DNA of 38,405 bases. Source: DATMRF01 sp035566435 (GTDB taxonomy: Bacteria; Verrucomicrobiota; Verrucomicrobiia; Limisphaerales; UBA8199). The translations under genes were made by a program, and so were the position numbers. Below are positions 1 through 8,300 of this stretch, piece by piece. Positions within the stretch are counted from its first letter, which is position 1; every line of letters begins with the position of its first letter. The DNA lies in NCBI GenBank assembly GCA_035566435.1, contig DATMRF010000149.1, forward strand, positions 1-38,405, written 5' to 3'. Under the pieces are notes generated by a model. The model saw nothing but the letters and a program-made list of their open reading frames with translations, made no database searches and was not told where the DNA came from.

Positions 1-48
1 ACCGTCTCGTCGCCGCCTCCATCACATTTGTTCGGCCCTAGTTTCATC

Positions 49-609
49 CTAAAACTCAACACCCCGCGGAACACGATTATCTGTCACGACTTTCCAATGC
101 CACGATGCAAAGGAGTTTTCAAACGTTCGATCGCCAACACGAACATAGACCACGTCGCAGTCCTCATCGTTGCTCGGGATGTAAAAATGCGCCTTCTTAC
201 CAGCGAGCTTTTCGTCGGGAAGGTTGAAATCCCGCCCGAGAGTAACGCGGCCCACAACCAAGATGTCACGACTCGCCAGGTCAAAGTCTTCCGGATACTG
301 AAGGTAATTCACCAGGAACCCAAACTGTTCGGGTGGCATGTCATTGGGAAATCTGAGCCGGACATGTTTGGGTTCCGTTTGCATGGTTGCCAAAAAATTG
401 CTTCCCAGGCGATCTGCGTATTTCGTCTGAAATTTCTTCAGGATCTCCTTCAGTTCGGCTTCCGTCCAACCTTGCACGAGGACCTCTTTGTCATTTGCGG
501 GATCTGGCGTGAATGCCACTCGCGCCCGACGTCCGCCAGATTTCAGGGCAGCGTAAACCATGAGACCTATTACCAGAAACGCAGCTACCGCTTGAGCGAG
601 GATTTTCAT
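49..609 (-). CDS. Hypothetical single-pass membrane protein
   Basis: A 186-residue protein that I do not recognise as a named family. Residues about 4-23 form one hydrophobic segment after a Lys, so it is probably anchored in the inner membrane by its N-terminus (or carries an uncleaved signal), with the rest outside the cytoplasm. The soluble part is mixed alpha/beta in character, with many charged residues, and has no catalytic motif I can name. It lies 103 bp downstream of the small lipoprotein gene on the same strand, so the two may be co-transcribed. The plus-strand open frame over the same DNA looks like a shadow: its translation has no signal or domain, whereas this one has a clean membrane segment followed by a soluble domain. 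Confidence 0.7.
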   Translation of the reverse strand: MKILAQAVAAFLVIGLMVYAALKSGGRRARVAFTPDPANDKEVLVQGWTEAELKEILKKFQTKYADRLGSNFLATMQTEPKHVRLRFPNDMPPEQFGFLVNYLQYPEDFDLASRDILVVGRVTLGRDFNLPDEKLAGKKAHFYIPSNDEDCDVVYVRVGDRTFENSFASWHWKVVTDNRVPRGVEF

Positions 610-712
610 GCAGCGGCCGAAGGTTCTGGCTCACCGATCCCGCGCCAGTGACGCCCGACTTGCAACTGCGACGCGATCGCGGGATTCGGTGCAGCCAGTT
701 TGTTCGGCTCGG

Positions 713-1024
713 CTATTCGTCTCGGATCCATACCAATTCTCCATCCTCTCTCATCTCCTGCCTCTCCACAACGTCCTCGCCAATCCGCAGAGTCGCTGAT
801 CGGCAAGTGTGCGTGCCCATATCGAAGCCGACATAGATTTGCGGTGGGGCGTCTCGTTGCTCAACGAACCAGATGACTCGCGATGTGTCAATCGCGCGCG
901 CGCGCCGAAATGACGGCGAACTCTCGACCAGAGTGGCGTAGGCTTTGCGGTCGCTCGGGTCCGCCCAATGGTGGCTGGCGCAACCGCTCAACAAAGCGAT
1001 CAGCAGTGGAAGCAAGACTCGCAT
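713..1024 (-). CDS. Small putative lipoprotein
   Basis: A 103-residue protein with a short positively charged start, a Leu-rich core and the lipobox LLSGC at about residues 11-15. It is therefore expected to be lipidated on that Cys and held in the outer or inner membrane facing the periplasm. The mature part (about 88 residues) has no recognised domain; it ends in a charged stretch with VWIRDE. It is the first gene of a possible two-gene minus-strand unit with the membrane protein downstream. Function unknown. Confidence 0.65.
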   Translation of the reverse strand: MRVLLPLLIALLSGCASHHWADPSDRKAYATLVESSPSFRRARAIDTSRVIWFVEQRDAPPQIYVGFDMGTHTCRSATLRIGEDVVERQEMREDGELVWIRDE

Positions 1025-1537
1025 GTGATCATGCCGAACAAGTGATTATACAGATCTGGATATCATCCGGAAACGGGTGGATATCCAAACGGCTCCCTGC
1101 CGCTAATGAATCCTTCGCATTCATCAGGAGCGACCTTTAGCTTTTGCCGGCCTTGGTGTAAAGGCAAATTCCGGCAGCTTTTTCTGCTTGCCGCCCTTTG
1201 GCCACTTTTGCAGAATCACCCGGGTCGGTCCAACGGTGGGTGGTATCAGCGAAAGGCGCTGCCAGGCAACAAGTTCCCGCAGACACTTGCGCCGCATTCG
1301 AGCGGCAGTTCGACCGTGCAAAGGTTCCCGCAGCCCGGCGTCCAGATTACCGGAAGTGGGTGCGCTTCGACCTGGACTTCTGCCACAAATACGGCCACTC
1401 CCCCGCCCTGCCCACCAGCTGGGCCCCTTCCTCACCAACGCAGATCCGGGCCGGGCCGCCTCGTAACAGCACAGGAACACCGCGACCTGGAAGCCTCAAT
1501 TCGACTGCGCAATTACTCCAACAAGACGCTGGCAGCC

Positions 1538-1622
1538 TACCCTGCACCGGGGCTGGGACGGGCACGTCCTTATGGCGAACCTGTTGCCGCGGAGTTCCGG
1601 GGACGTGGCCGTCCCCGCCCCG
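1538..1622 (+). repeat. 85-bp dispersed repeat, copy 1
   Basis: Nearly identical to 2791-2874 (a few substitutions and one extra base). Both begin TACCCTG and end in CCCCGCCCCG. Their outer parts are self-complementary (GGGGC.GGGACGG near the start against CCGTCCCCGCCCC at the end), so each copy can fold into a long imperfect hairpin. This copy sits exactly between the AAY of LRNYSNKTLAAY and the ETDAVL of the broken integrase, replacing its middle. Confidence 0.85.
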
Positions 1623-1807
1623 AAACCGACGCCGTCCTCGCCAACCTCCAGCCCCCCTACCGCCTTGCCGGCTTGCTCCTCTACGGCTGCGGCCTACGCC
1701 TCGCGGAGTGCGTCAACCTGCGTGTTCACTGCTTCAACCTCGAGGGCGCGCGACAGAATTCTTCCGGTCCGTGCGCGGCTCCCATTAACACCCCGCTTTA
1801 GCGGGGT

Positions 1808-2389
1808 GTGGGGCGACTCCGAAGCTCAGAGAAACCGTTTTTAACGGTTTCTCGACTTGTGCCGGCGCTCAACAAGACTTACACCTCCGCTAGGTCTTTA
1901 CATTCCTACTCTCGCGTTTGGCTCCACGCAGTTTGGGGCACCTTGGAGCGTCGGCCTCTGCTGACCCGACCCGCAGCCCTGAAGGCTTGCGAATATTTGC
2001 ATCAATACTCCGCAGACAAGGGCATCTATATGAAGCTCAACTACGTCAACCCTGACCACGTCCATGTGCTGGTGGATCTGCCCACCAATCAGTCCATCGA
2101 GCAGATGATGCATCTATTCAAGGGCGCTTCTTCGCACTGGATAAACCAGAGCAACCTCTTGCCCTGCAAGTTCGCCTGGGGCCGCGGCTACGGGGTCTTC
2201 TCGGTGGCGCACTCCGGGGTCGGCCAGGTCGCCAGGTACATCGCCCAGCAGGAAGCGCATCACCGCAAGCGCAGCTTTACCGAAGAAGTGCGGATGCTGG
2301 TGCAGCGATACGGGCTCAAATGGCATCCGGAGACTGAAACCGTTGAAAACGGTTTCAGCCATCCCCCGACGCTCGGTACACCCCGCTAA
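1808..2389 (+). CDS. REP-associated tyrosine transposase (RAYT, IS200-like TnpA)
   Basis: A 193-residue Y1_Tnp (HUH) family protein. The HUH pair is seen in NPDHVHVLVDLP (about residue 80), and the catalytic Tyr is in ARYIAQQEAHHRKR. Core motifs such as YSRVWLHAVWGTLERRPLL and FKGASSHWINQS are typical of the family. These single-strand nucleases cut and join at REP hairpins. Here a 22-nt palindrome (ACACCCCGCTTTAGCGGGGT core) lies at 1788-1809, with inverted copies at 2378-2399 and 2446-2467. A second palindrome, GAAACCGTT-N3-AACGGTTTC, is at 1831-1851 and 2336-2356. The gene overlaps these hairpins at both ends, so the last ~20 residues are repeat-encoded. The first ~30 residues are atypical and the true start may be later. 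The protein appears intact. Confidence 0.85.
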   Translation: MGRLRSSEKPFLTVSRLVPALNKTYTSARSLHSYSRVWLHAVWGTLERRPLLTRPAALKACEYLHQYSADKGIYMKLNYVNPDHVHVLVDLPTNQSIEQMMHLFKGASSHWINQSNLLPCKFAWGRGYGVFSVAHSGVGQVARYIAQQEAHHRKRSFTEEVRMLVQRYGLKWHPETETVENGFSHPPTLGTPR

Positions 2390-2489
2390 AGCGGGGTGTT
2401 AATGAGAGCGCACGCGACGAGTTCAGCCATCCCCCGGCGCTCGCTACACCGCGCTAAAGCGGGGTGTTAATGAGAGCGCACGCGACGAG
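2354..2489 (+). repeat. Tandem duplication, 2 x 68 bp, at the RAYT right end
   Basis: Unit 1 is 2354-2421 and unit 2 is 2422-2489; both begin TTCAGCCATCCCCC and end CGCACGCGACGAG, differing at only a few bases. Each holds one copy of the CCCCGCTAAAGCGGGG-type palindrome followed by TTAATGAGAGC. The left end of the element carries the same palindrome in inverse orientation only once. Confidence 0.9.
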
Positions 2490-2768
2490 TATAGTTGCTC
2501 CTCATCTGCGTTGACGCGACTCCCCGTTGGGACTTGGGCATCCGAAGAATTCTGTCCTGCGCCCCAACCTCGACGCCATGCTCCTCACCGTCCACGACGG
2601 CAAGGGCCAAAAGGATCGCAGCATCCGCGCCTGGGGCCGCGCCCTGCGGGAAATCCGCGAGCAAATGGGCCTGGTCCGCCGCCTTCACACTCATGACCTT
2701 GGCGCCGGCTACGCGGGCACCTTTCTCACCAGGCAGCGATGGTGGGAAGGGGGGGTGGTTTGCACAGC

Positions 2769-2794
2769 GGCGCGGTGAGATAGCGTGCCCTACC
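2769..2794 (+). repeat. REP-like hairpin with CTACC tail
   Basis: A decayed member of the family seen at 20550-20576, 21500-21525 and 38192-38219: a GGCGCG... arm, a short TGAG loop, a GCGTGCC arm, then CTACC. It runs directly into the 84-bp repeat at 2791. Confidence 0.5.
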
Positions 2795-2874
2795 CTGAAC
2801 CGGGGCGGGACGGGCACGGCCTCATGGCGAACCTGTTGCCGCGGGGTTCCGGGGACGTGGCCGTCCCCGCCCCG
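2791..2874 (+). repeat. 84-bp dispersed repeat, copy 2
   Basis: Second copy of the self-complementary repeat at 1538-1622, in the same orientation, lying just past the truncated end of the integrase remnant. It begins TACCCTGAACCGGGG and ends CCCCGCCCCG. The two copies bracket the surviving 3-prime integrase fragment and the RAYT element. Confidence 0.85.
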
Positions 2875-2912
2875 TTGAAAGGGTTCAACGCGCGGAATTT
2901 GTAGAGCGTGTT

Positions 2913-5090
2913 TTAAGGGACTAAACGGACGCGGTAGAAGCTATTCCGCGGGGCTGGGCGAAGATCGGTGTACACTGCGTCGCCCCCATCCCCGGTCAGG
3001 TTGCCGTCCGGCAGGTCCATCCAGCTTCCGGGGTTGAGATCGGGCGAACTCTGGACGGAATAGCGCTCGCCCACGAACGTGGGGAAACGCAGCTCCAGTT
3101 CCCCATTGGTCCACCGCACGGATGTGATTTCGAGGTCCTGGACGAGAGCCACGCTGGACCATAGTCCCCCGCTAATCGAAAAGACCCGTCCTAAGCCCGA
3201 CGGAACGGAGGTCTGACCGGAGGCGTTGAGACCCCAACCAATGACCGTTCCATCGTTCTTAAGCGCCAGGCTATGCCATCCGCCCCCTGAGATCGCTACC
3301 ACGTTGCTCAGTCCGGCAGGAACGTTGGTCTGGCCGTAGTTGTTCAAGCCCCAAGCAGTTACGGTCCCATCGTTTAGAAGTGCCAAAGCGTGGCCACGGC
3401 CAGCGGAAACCGAAATGACGTTGGTCAGACCAGAAGCGCCACTGACTGCTCCACCGCTGTCGTCGCCCCAGCCTATAACGGTCGAGTCGGCTCTAAGCGC
3501 CAACTCGAACGCGAAACCCTGAGCGACCTGGACCACACTGCTCAGCGCTGGCGGAACGTTGGTCTGCCCGGACGTGTTGTCACCCCAAACGCACACCGTG
3601 CCGTCGTTTCGTAGGACTATGGAGTCACGGTCCGAATGGGCGATCGCGACCACGTTGGTGAGACCGGCGGGCACATTGGTGTAGTTCTTCCAGGCCACAA
3701 CTGTGCCATCAGTCTTGAGCGCCAGGTGTGGCGCGATGGCAACAATGTTGCTCAGGCCCGCCGGCGGTAGCGCGCCTCCGAAATAATCTGAGCCCCAACT
3801 CGTTACCGTGCCGTCCGCCTTTAAAACAACAGTTTGTTCCCCGAGGGCAGCGATAGCGCACACGTTGTCGAGACTCGGAGGCATCATTATCTGGCCGGCG
3901 GAATTGTGGCCCCACCCAACGACTGAGCCATCTTTTCTGAGCGCCAAGCTGCACTGCGCGCCCGCAGCAATCGCGATTACGTTGCTCAGCCCCGGCGGCA
4001 CGTCGGCCTGCCCGTAATCGTCTTTACCCCATGCGACGACGGTGCCGTCGCTCTTGAGTGCAAGACTGTGCCCATCCCAGACGACGCCGAAATCCTCGGT
4101 GTCCCCGCCGCCGCCGGCGATTGCGACGACGTTGCTTAAGCCCATAGGCACGGTCGTTTCACCATGGGTGTTATTGCCCCAGGCGGCAACTGTGCCGTCA
4201 CGTTTCAAAGCCAGGCAATGGTTCCAACCAGTGGCGATTGCGACGACGTTGCTTAGGCCTGGCGGCACATTGGTCTGTCCGCAGGAGTTATCGCCCCAAG
4301 CGAACACGGTGCCATCGCTGGTGAGGGCTAACGAGCATAGGGCCCCTGCGGCCACCGCCGCAGTGTTGGCCAACCCAGAGGGAACGTTGGTTTGACCACT
4401 TACGTTGGAGCCCCAGGCGACCACGCTGCCGTCCCCATTCACAGCCAGATTGTGGACGCCACCAGCGGCTATGGCTCGGACATTGAACAGACCGGCAGGC
4501 ACATTGGTTTGCCCGACGCTGTTGTCTCCCCAGGCGAATACCGTGCCATCTGCGCGGAGTGCTAAAGCGTGTCCGCAGTACAGGTCTTTGGAAACCGCTG
4601 CCGCCACGACGTTGCCAAGCCCAGCGGGCAGCGGCAGCGAAAAGCTGGCGTAGATGAAGTCGTTCACGTTCGTCGAATTCGCAGGCGGGGCGACATGCAT
4701 ACCTCCGCCCCACGAGAGCAAGGTGCCATCGCTTTGGATGCCGAGAGTCTCCTCGTTCCCGACGGCGATGTTGGTGACAATCGTGCCCGGGGTCGGGGTC
4801 ATGGTTGCCCCCCACGCGACGACCCTGCCAGCTCGTGGAGCGCCGAAAGCGAACTGCGATAACGTCATTATGAAGCCCAAGACAACAGCAAGATGTCGCG
4901 CAGGCTTGCAGTGGAAAAGGGTCGCCCGGTTCCAATTCAGCGCCGCGGGCGCGAGAATGCTTCGCTGATGGGCCGGGCGGCGGGCGTATCGACGGACTCG
5001 ATGGTTTATCGTGAGGAGCGCATCACAAAGCATAGCGACCGCAGGGTGGCGCAATACGGCAGTCGGGCTAACCGGATTCTGATTCGTCAT
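2913..5090 (-). CDS. Secreted RCC1-repeat beta-propeller protein
   Basis: A 725-residue protein made almost wholly of about 14 RCC1-type units of roughly 40-50 residues, each following the pattern DGTVVAWGDNSxGQTNVPxGLSNVVAIAAGxxHSLAL. One unit is degenerate (VVAWKNY, no Gly). The last ~75 residues form a separate tail with ERYSVQSSPDL, W and FYRVRL, a C-terminal module common on exported Verrucomicrobia proteins. A hydrophobic export segment lies at residues about 66-84 (AVVLGFIMTLSQFAFGA), unusually far in, so the true start is probably downstream of 5090. RCC1 propellers bind proteins or other ligands; no enzyme motif is seen. The DNA is itself repetitive. Role unknown, perhaps surface binding. 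Confidence 0.85.
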   Translation of the reverse strand: MTNQNPVSPTAVLRHPAVAMLCDALLTINHRVRRYARRPAHQRSILAPAALNWNRATLFHCKPARHLAVVLGFIMTLSQFAFGAPRAGRVVAWGATMTPTPGTIVTNIAVGNEETLGIQSDGTLLSWGGGMHVAPPANSTNVNDFIYASFSLPLPAGLGNVVAAAVSKDLYCGHALALRADGTVFAWGDNSVGQTNVPAGLFNVRAIAAGGVHNLAVNGDGSVVAWGSNVSGQTNVPSGLANTAAVAAGALCSLALTSDGTVFAWGDNSCGQTNVPPGLSNVVAIATGWNHCLALKRDGTVAAWGNNTHGETTVPMGLSNVVAIAGGGGDTEDFGVVWDGHSLALKSDGTVVAWGKDDYGQADVPPGLSNVIAIAAGAQCSLALRKDGSVVGWGHNSAGQIMMPPSLDNVCAIAALGEQTVVLKADGTVTSWGSDYFGGALPPAGLSNIVAIAPHLALKTDGTVVAWKNYTNVPAGLTNVVAIAHSDRDSIVLRNDGTVCVWGDNTSGQTNVPPALSSVVQVAQGFAFELALRADSTVIGWGDDSGGAVSGASGLTNVISVSAGRGHALALLNDGTVTAWGLNNYGQTNVPAGLSNVVAISGGGWHSLALKNDGTVIGWGLNASGQTSVPSGLGRVFSISGGLWSSVALVQDLEITSVRWTNGELELRFPTFVGERYSVQSSPDLNPGSWMDLPDGNLTGDGGDAVYTDLRPAPRNSFYRVRLVP

Positions 5091-5308
5091 AATGTGTTTC
5101 GGGCCAAGTGCCAGGGGTTTTTACCCGAATTAATGCTGTGACAGCAGCTTTTGGACCAGAAAAGCACCCAGGCACAGCGAGCTGACTGAGCAGCTATCCG
5201 GCAGTTTCGCGGATTGACATTCTCCCCGGCCCATACACGCTTCTTTTGACGGCCATTACCCAATACAAAAACATGCTCCACGGTGTCTTTGGTCTTAGAA
5301 CCCATCAC

Positions 5309-8300
5309 ATGCTCATGAAGCGCCTGCTTAGTTTGCTGCACCTGGCTTTGCTCACATTCGCCGCCGGCTCGCAAATGGACGCGGCCGATGGACCACCGGC
5401 GCCAGGCAACGCCGGCTATTACCGTTTTCCTGCCGTGCACGGAGACACGATTGTCTTCACGGCCGAGGGGGATTTGTGGCGGGTGGGAATTAACGGCGGG
5501 CTGGCCCAGCGCCTCACCAGCCATCCGGCCGAAGAATCGCACCCGGCGTTCTCCCCCGACGGCAAAACGCTGGCTTTCTCAGGGCAATACGAAGGGCCGC
5601 TCGAAGTCTATACGATGCCCATTGATGGAGGCCGGCCGGTTCGCCGCACTTTTGAGGGTGGAGCGGCCATCGTCATGGGCTGGACTCCTGACGGCAGCAA
5701 GATCCTGTATGCGACACGCCATTTTTCGACGCTGCCGGATTTCCAACTAGCCACCGTGGACCTGAAGACTGGGGTGACGGCGCCTCTGCCGCTGAGCCAG
5801 GCCAGCGACGGCGTGTTCGAGCCCGGCGGGAAGACGCTTTATTTTACGCGCCAATGGTTCCAAGGCAGCAGCACCAAGCGGTACCAGGGAGGGACCGTGC
5901 AAAACCTTTGGAAATTCGCCCTCGACGCTGCGGAAGCCGTGCCGCTGACCGCGGATTTCCCCGGCACCAGCAAAGCGCCCATGTGGTGGGAGGGCCGCCT
6001 TTACTTCCTTAGCGACCGCGACGGCACGATGAACCTCTGGTCCATGAACCCGAACGGCGGCGACCTGGTGCAACTCACGAAGAGCAAAGGTTGGGACCTG
6101 AAGGGTGCATCGCTTTCGCAAGGGCGGATTGTTTATCAAATTGGCGCGGACCTGCGGCGGTTCGACATTGCCTCAAAGAAAGATTCGTTGATCCCTATCA
6201 CCCTGGCCTCGGACTTCGACCAGGAACGCGAGAAATGGATGCAAAAGCCGATGGATTACCTGAGTTCGGTTCATGTCGCCCCGGATGGAGAGCGCATCGT
6301 CCTGACGGCACGGGGCCAGGTCTTCGTGGCGCCGGTGAACCAGGGCCGTTTCGTAAACGCGACGAGGGATGCGCACATTCGGTATCGCCAGGCGCGCTTC
6401 ATGCCGGATGGCAAGTCCGTGCTGGGGCTCTCCGACGCGACGGGCGAGCTGGAGTTTGAAAGAATCCCGGCCAACGGCGTTGGGCAAGCCGAACAGTTGA
6501 CGCACGATGGGAAAGTGTTTCGCTCCGATGGAATCGCTGCCCCGGACGGCAAGCGTATCGCTTACCAGGACAAGAACCAGGAGCTATGGCTTTTCGACCT
6601 CGAGAGGAAAGAAAGCAAACGCATCGCCACTTCGAGGGTCGATGGCTTTTACAATTTGCACTGGTCGCCGGACAGCCAGTGGCTGGCTTACGTTTCATCC
6701 GCTGATAATCTCTATGCCCGCATTTCATTGTACGGTGTGACCAACGGCAACACCGTCACCCTCACCAGCGACCGCGTGAACAGCTTCAGCCCGGCCTGGA
6801 GCCCCGACGGCAAGTGGCTTTATTTCCTCTCTGAACGCCACCTGGAATCGACGGTCGCCAGCCCCTGGGGCTCGCGCCAACCCGAACCGTTTTTCAATGA
6901 GCCGGTAAAAATCTACCTCGTTTCGTTGCTCAAGGATGGGCGCTCCCCATTTGAGCCCGCTGACGAGTTGCATCCCGAGAAGAAAGAAAAGAAAAAGGCC
7001 GAGCAGGAAAAGGAATCGAAGAGCGAGGACAACAAGAAGAGGGCCGAGGAGTCGAAGCCGGATGCGAAAGAATCCAAGCCCAACGAGGGCGGCAACGAGG
7101 AGACCAATAAACCTCCCGCGGTGGTGATTGATATGGAAGGCCTCCAGCAACGCGTGACGGCAGTCCCGGTGCCGCCCGGAAACTACTCCGAGCTGAGCGT
7201 GAACGCCAAAGCTCTTTACTGGATCGCTTCCGGGATCGGCCCTACGGAAACCAACCGATTGATGACTTTATCCGTCACCAACGACGACCCCAAACCCAAA
7301 ACGCTGGTCGAGCCGGTCAAAATGTATGAGCTGTCTGAGGACGGGAAGAAGCTCCTTATTCGGAAGGAGGACCAATTCTATGTCGTAGACGCCGGTGCCA
7401 GCGCGCCGCTCAAGCTCGAAAAGAGCGTGGACCTGAAAGAATGGAGTTACTCGCTGGACCCTCGCGACGAACGCCGGCAGATGTTCATCGAGTCGTGGCG
7501 GTTGATGCGGGACTACTTTTACGAAACGAACATGCATGGGATTGATTGGCGGGCCATGCGGGACAAGTACCTCCCCCTGGTCGAGCGGGTAACGGACCGT
7601 GCCGAACTCAGCGACCTCATGGCCGACATGGTTGGCGAGTTGTCCGCACTTCATATCTTCGTAGTTGGCGGAGATTTTCGTGAGGGCCAGGATCACGTCA
7701 GCCCCGGCGCGCTAGGCGCAGAGCTGGTCCGGGACGAGTCACAGAACGGTTATCGCGTGCAACGGATTTACGAGGCTGACCCCGATTACCCGGAGCGGCG
7801 CTCCCCGCTGGCCCGGCCGTCGGTGAATCTAAAGGACGGCGCAATTATCCAGATGATCAATGGCGTCTCGGTGCTTTCAGCGCCGCATCTGGAGGCGCTC
7901 CTGAGGAACCAAGCTGGACGCCAGGTGCTCCTCAGCGTCAAACCCTCTTCATCCGACCCGGCCCGGGAAGTCGTGGTCACACCCATGACCCTCGAAGCGG
8001 AGACCGACCTGCGCTACGACGATTGGGAGCTTTCGCGCCGGCGCCGCGTGGAGGAGCTGGGGAAAGGCGAAATCGGCTACGTTCATCTGCGCGCGATGGG
8101 CCCGAGAGACATTGCTGAGTGGGCGCGGGACTTTTACCCGGTGTTCAATCGCAAAGGACTGATTATTGACGTGCGCCACAACGGCGGCGGCAACATTGAC
8201 AGTTGGATTCTTGAAAAATTGCTGCGCAAGGCCTGGTTCTTTTGGCAGCCGCGCGTAGGCAACCCCACCTGGAACATGCAATACGCCTTTCGCGGCCACA

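Larger units (their letters stand above)
1744..2564. mobile_element. 821-bp element with terminal inverted repeats and 9-bp target duplication, carrying a RAYT
   Basis: The left end starts GGGCGCGCGACAGAATTC and the right end, read on the other strand, starts GGGGCGCAGGACAGAATTC; the inner 13 bases GACAGAATTCTTC match perfectly (1752-1764 and 2544-2556). The 9-mer CAACCTCGA is present on both sides (1735-1743 and 2565-2573), as expected for target-site duplication. Removing the element and one 9-mer restores the integrase frame exactly, joining VHCFNL to DAMLLTVHDGK. Inside are a Y1 transposase gene and REP-type palindromes. A TIR plus duplication is not how Y1 transposases normally move, so the carrier may be a separate DDE-mobilised MITE-like element that hosts the RAYT. 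Confidence 0.75.
1270..2730 (+). pseudogene. Broken integron-type tyrosine recombinase (integrase) gene
   Basis: Three pieces of one integrase can be read. Piece 1 (about 1270-1420, frame 1) is the N-terminal core-binding region with FERQFDRAK and YRKWVRFDLDFCHKYGH. Piece 2 (about 1440-1743, frame 2) has LRNYSNKTLAAY, then jumps to ETDAVLANL, PPYRLAGLLLYGCGLRLAE and VHCFNL. Piece 3 (2565-2727, frame 1) has MLLTVHDGKGQKDRSI, the conserved catalytic-domain strand with Lys, and RRLHTHDLGAGYAGTFL. The part after this, holding the HxxR and Tyr motifs, is missing, so it cannot be active. Lesions seen: a frameshift near 1420-1440, loss of roughly 80 residues replaced by a short repeat (1538-1622), an inserted element (1744-2564) and 3-prime truncation. 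Order and motifs fit integron-integrase-like proteins; this is family knowledge, not a search result. Confidence 0.8.

Noticed and set aside
28..651. Long plus-strand frame opposite the membrane protein gene
   Set aside because: The minus-strand frame has a clear membrane segment and normal composition; the plus-strand translation has no signal, domain or ribosome site and looks like a shadow.
1124..1270. Minus-strand frame ending in KWPKGGKQKKLPEFAF-like sequence
   Set aside because: It reads somewhat like the C-terminus of a real protein and may be a gene relic cut by the integrase region, but it has no recognisable family or start, so I do not call it.
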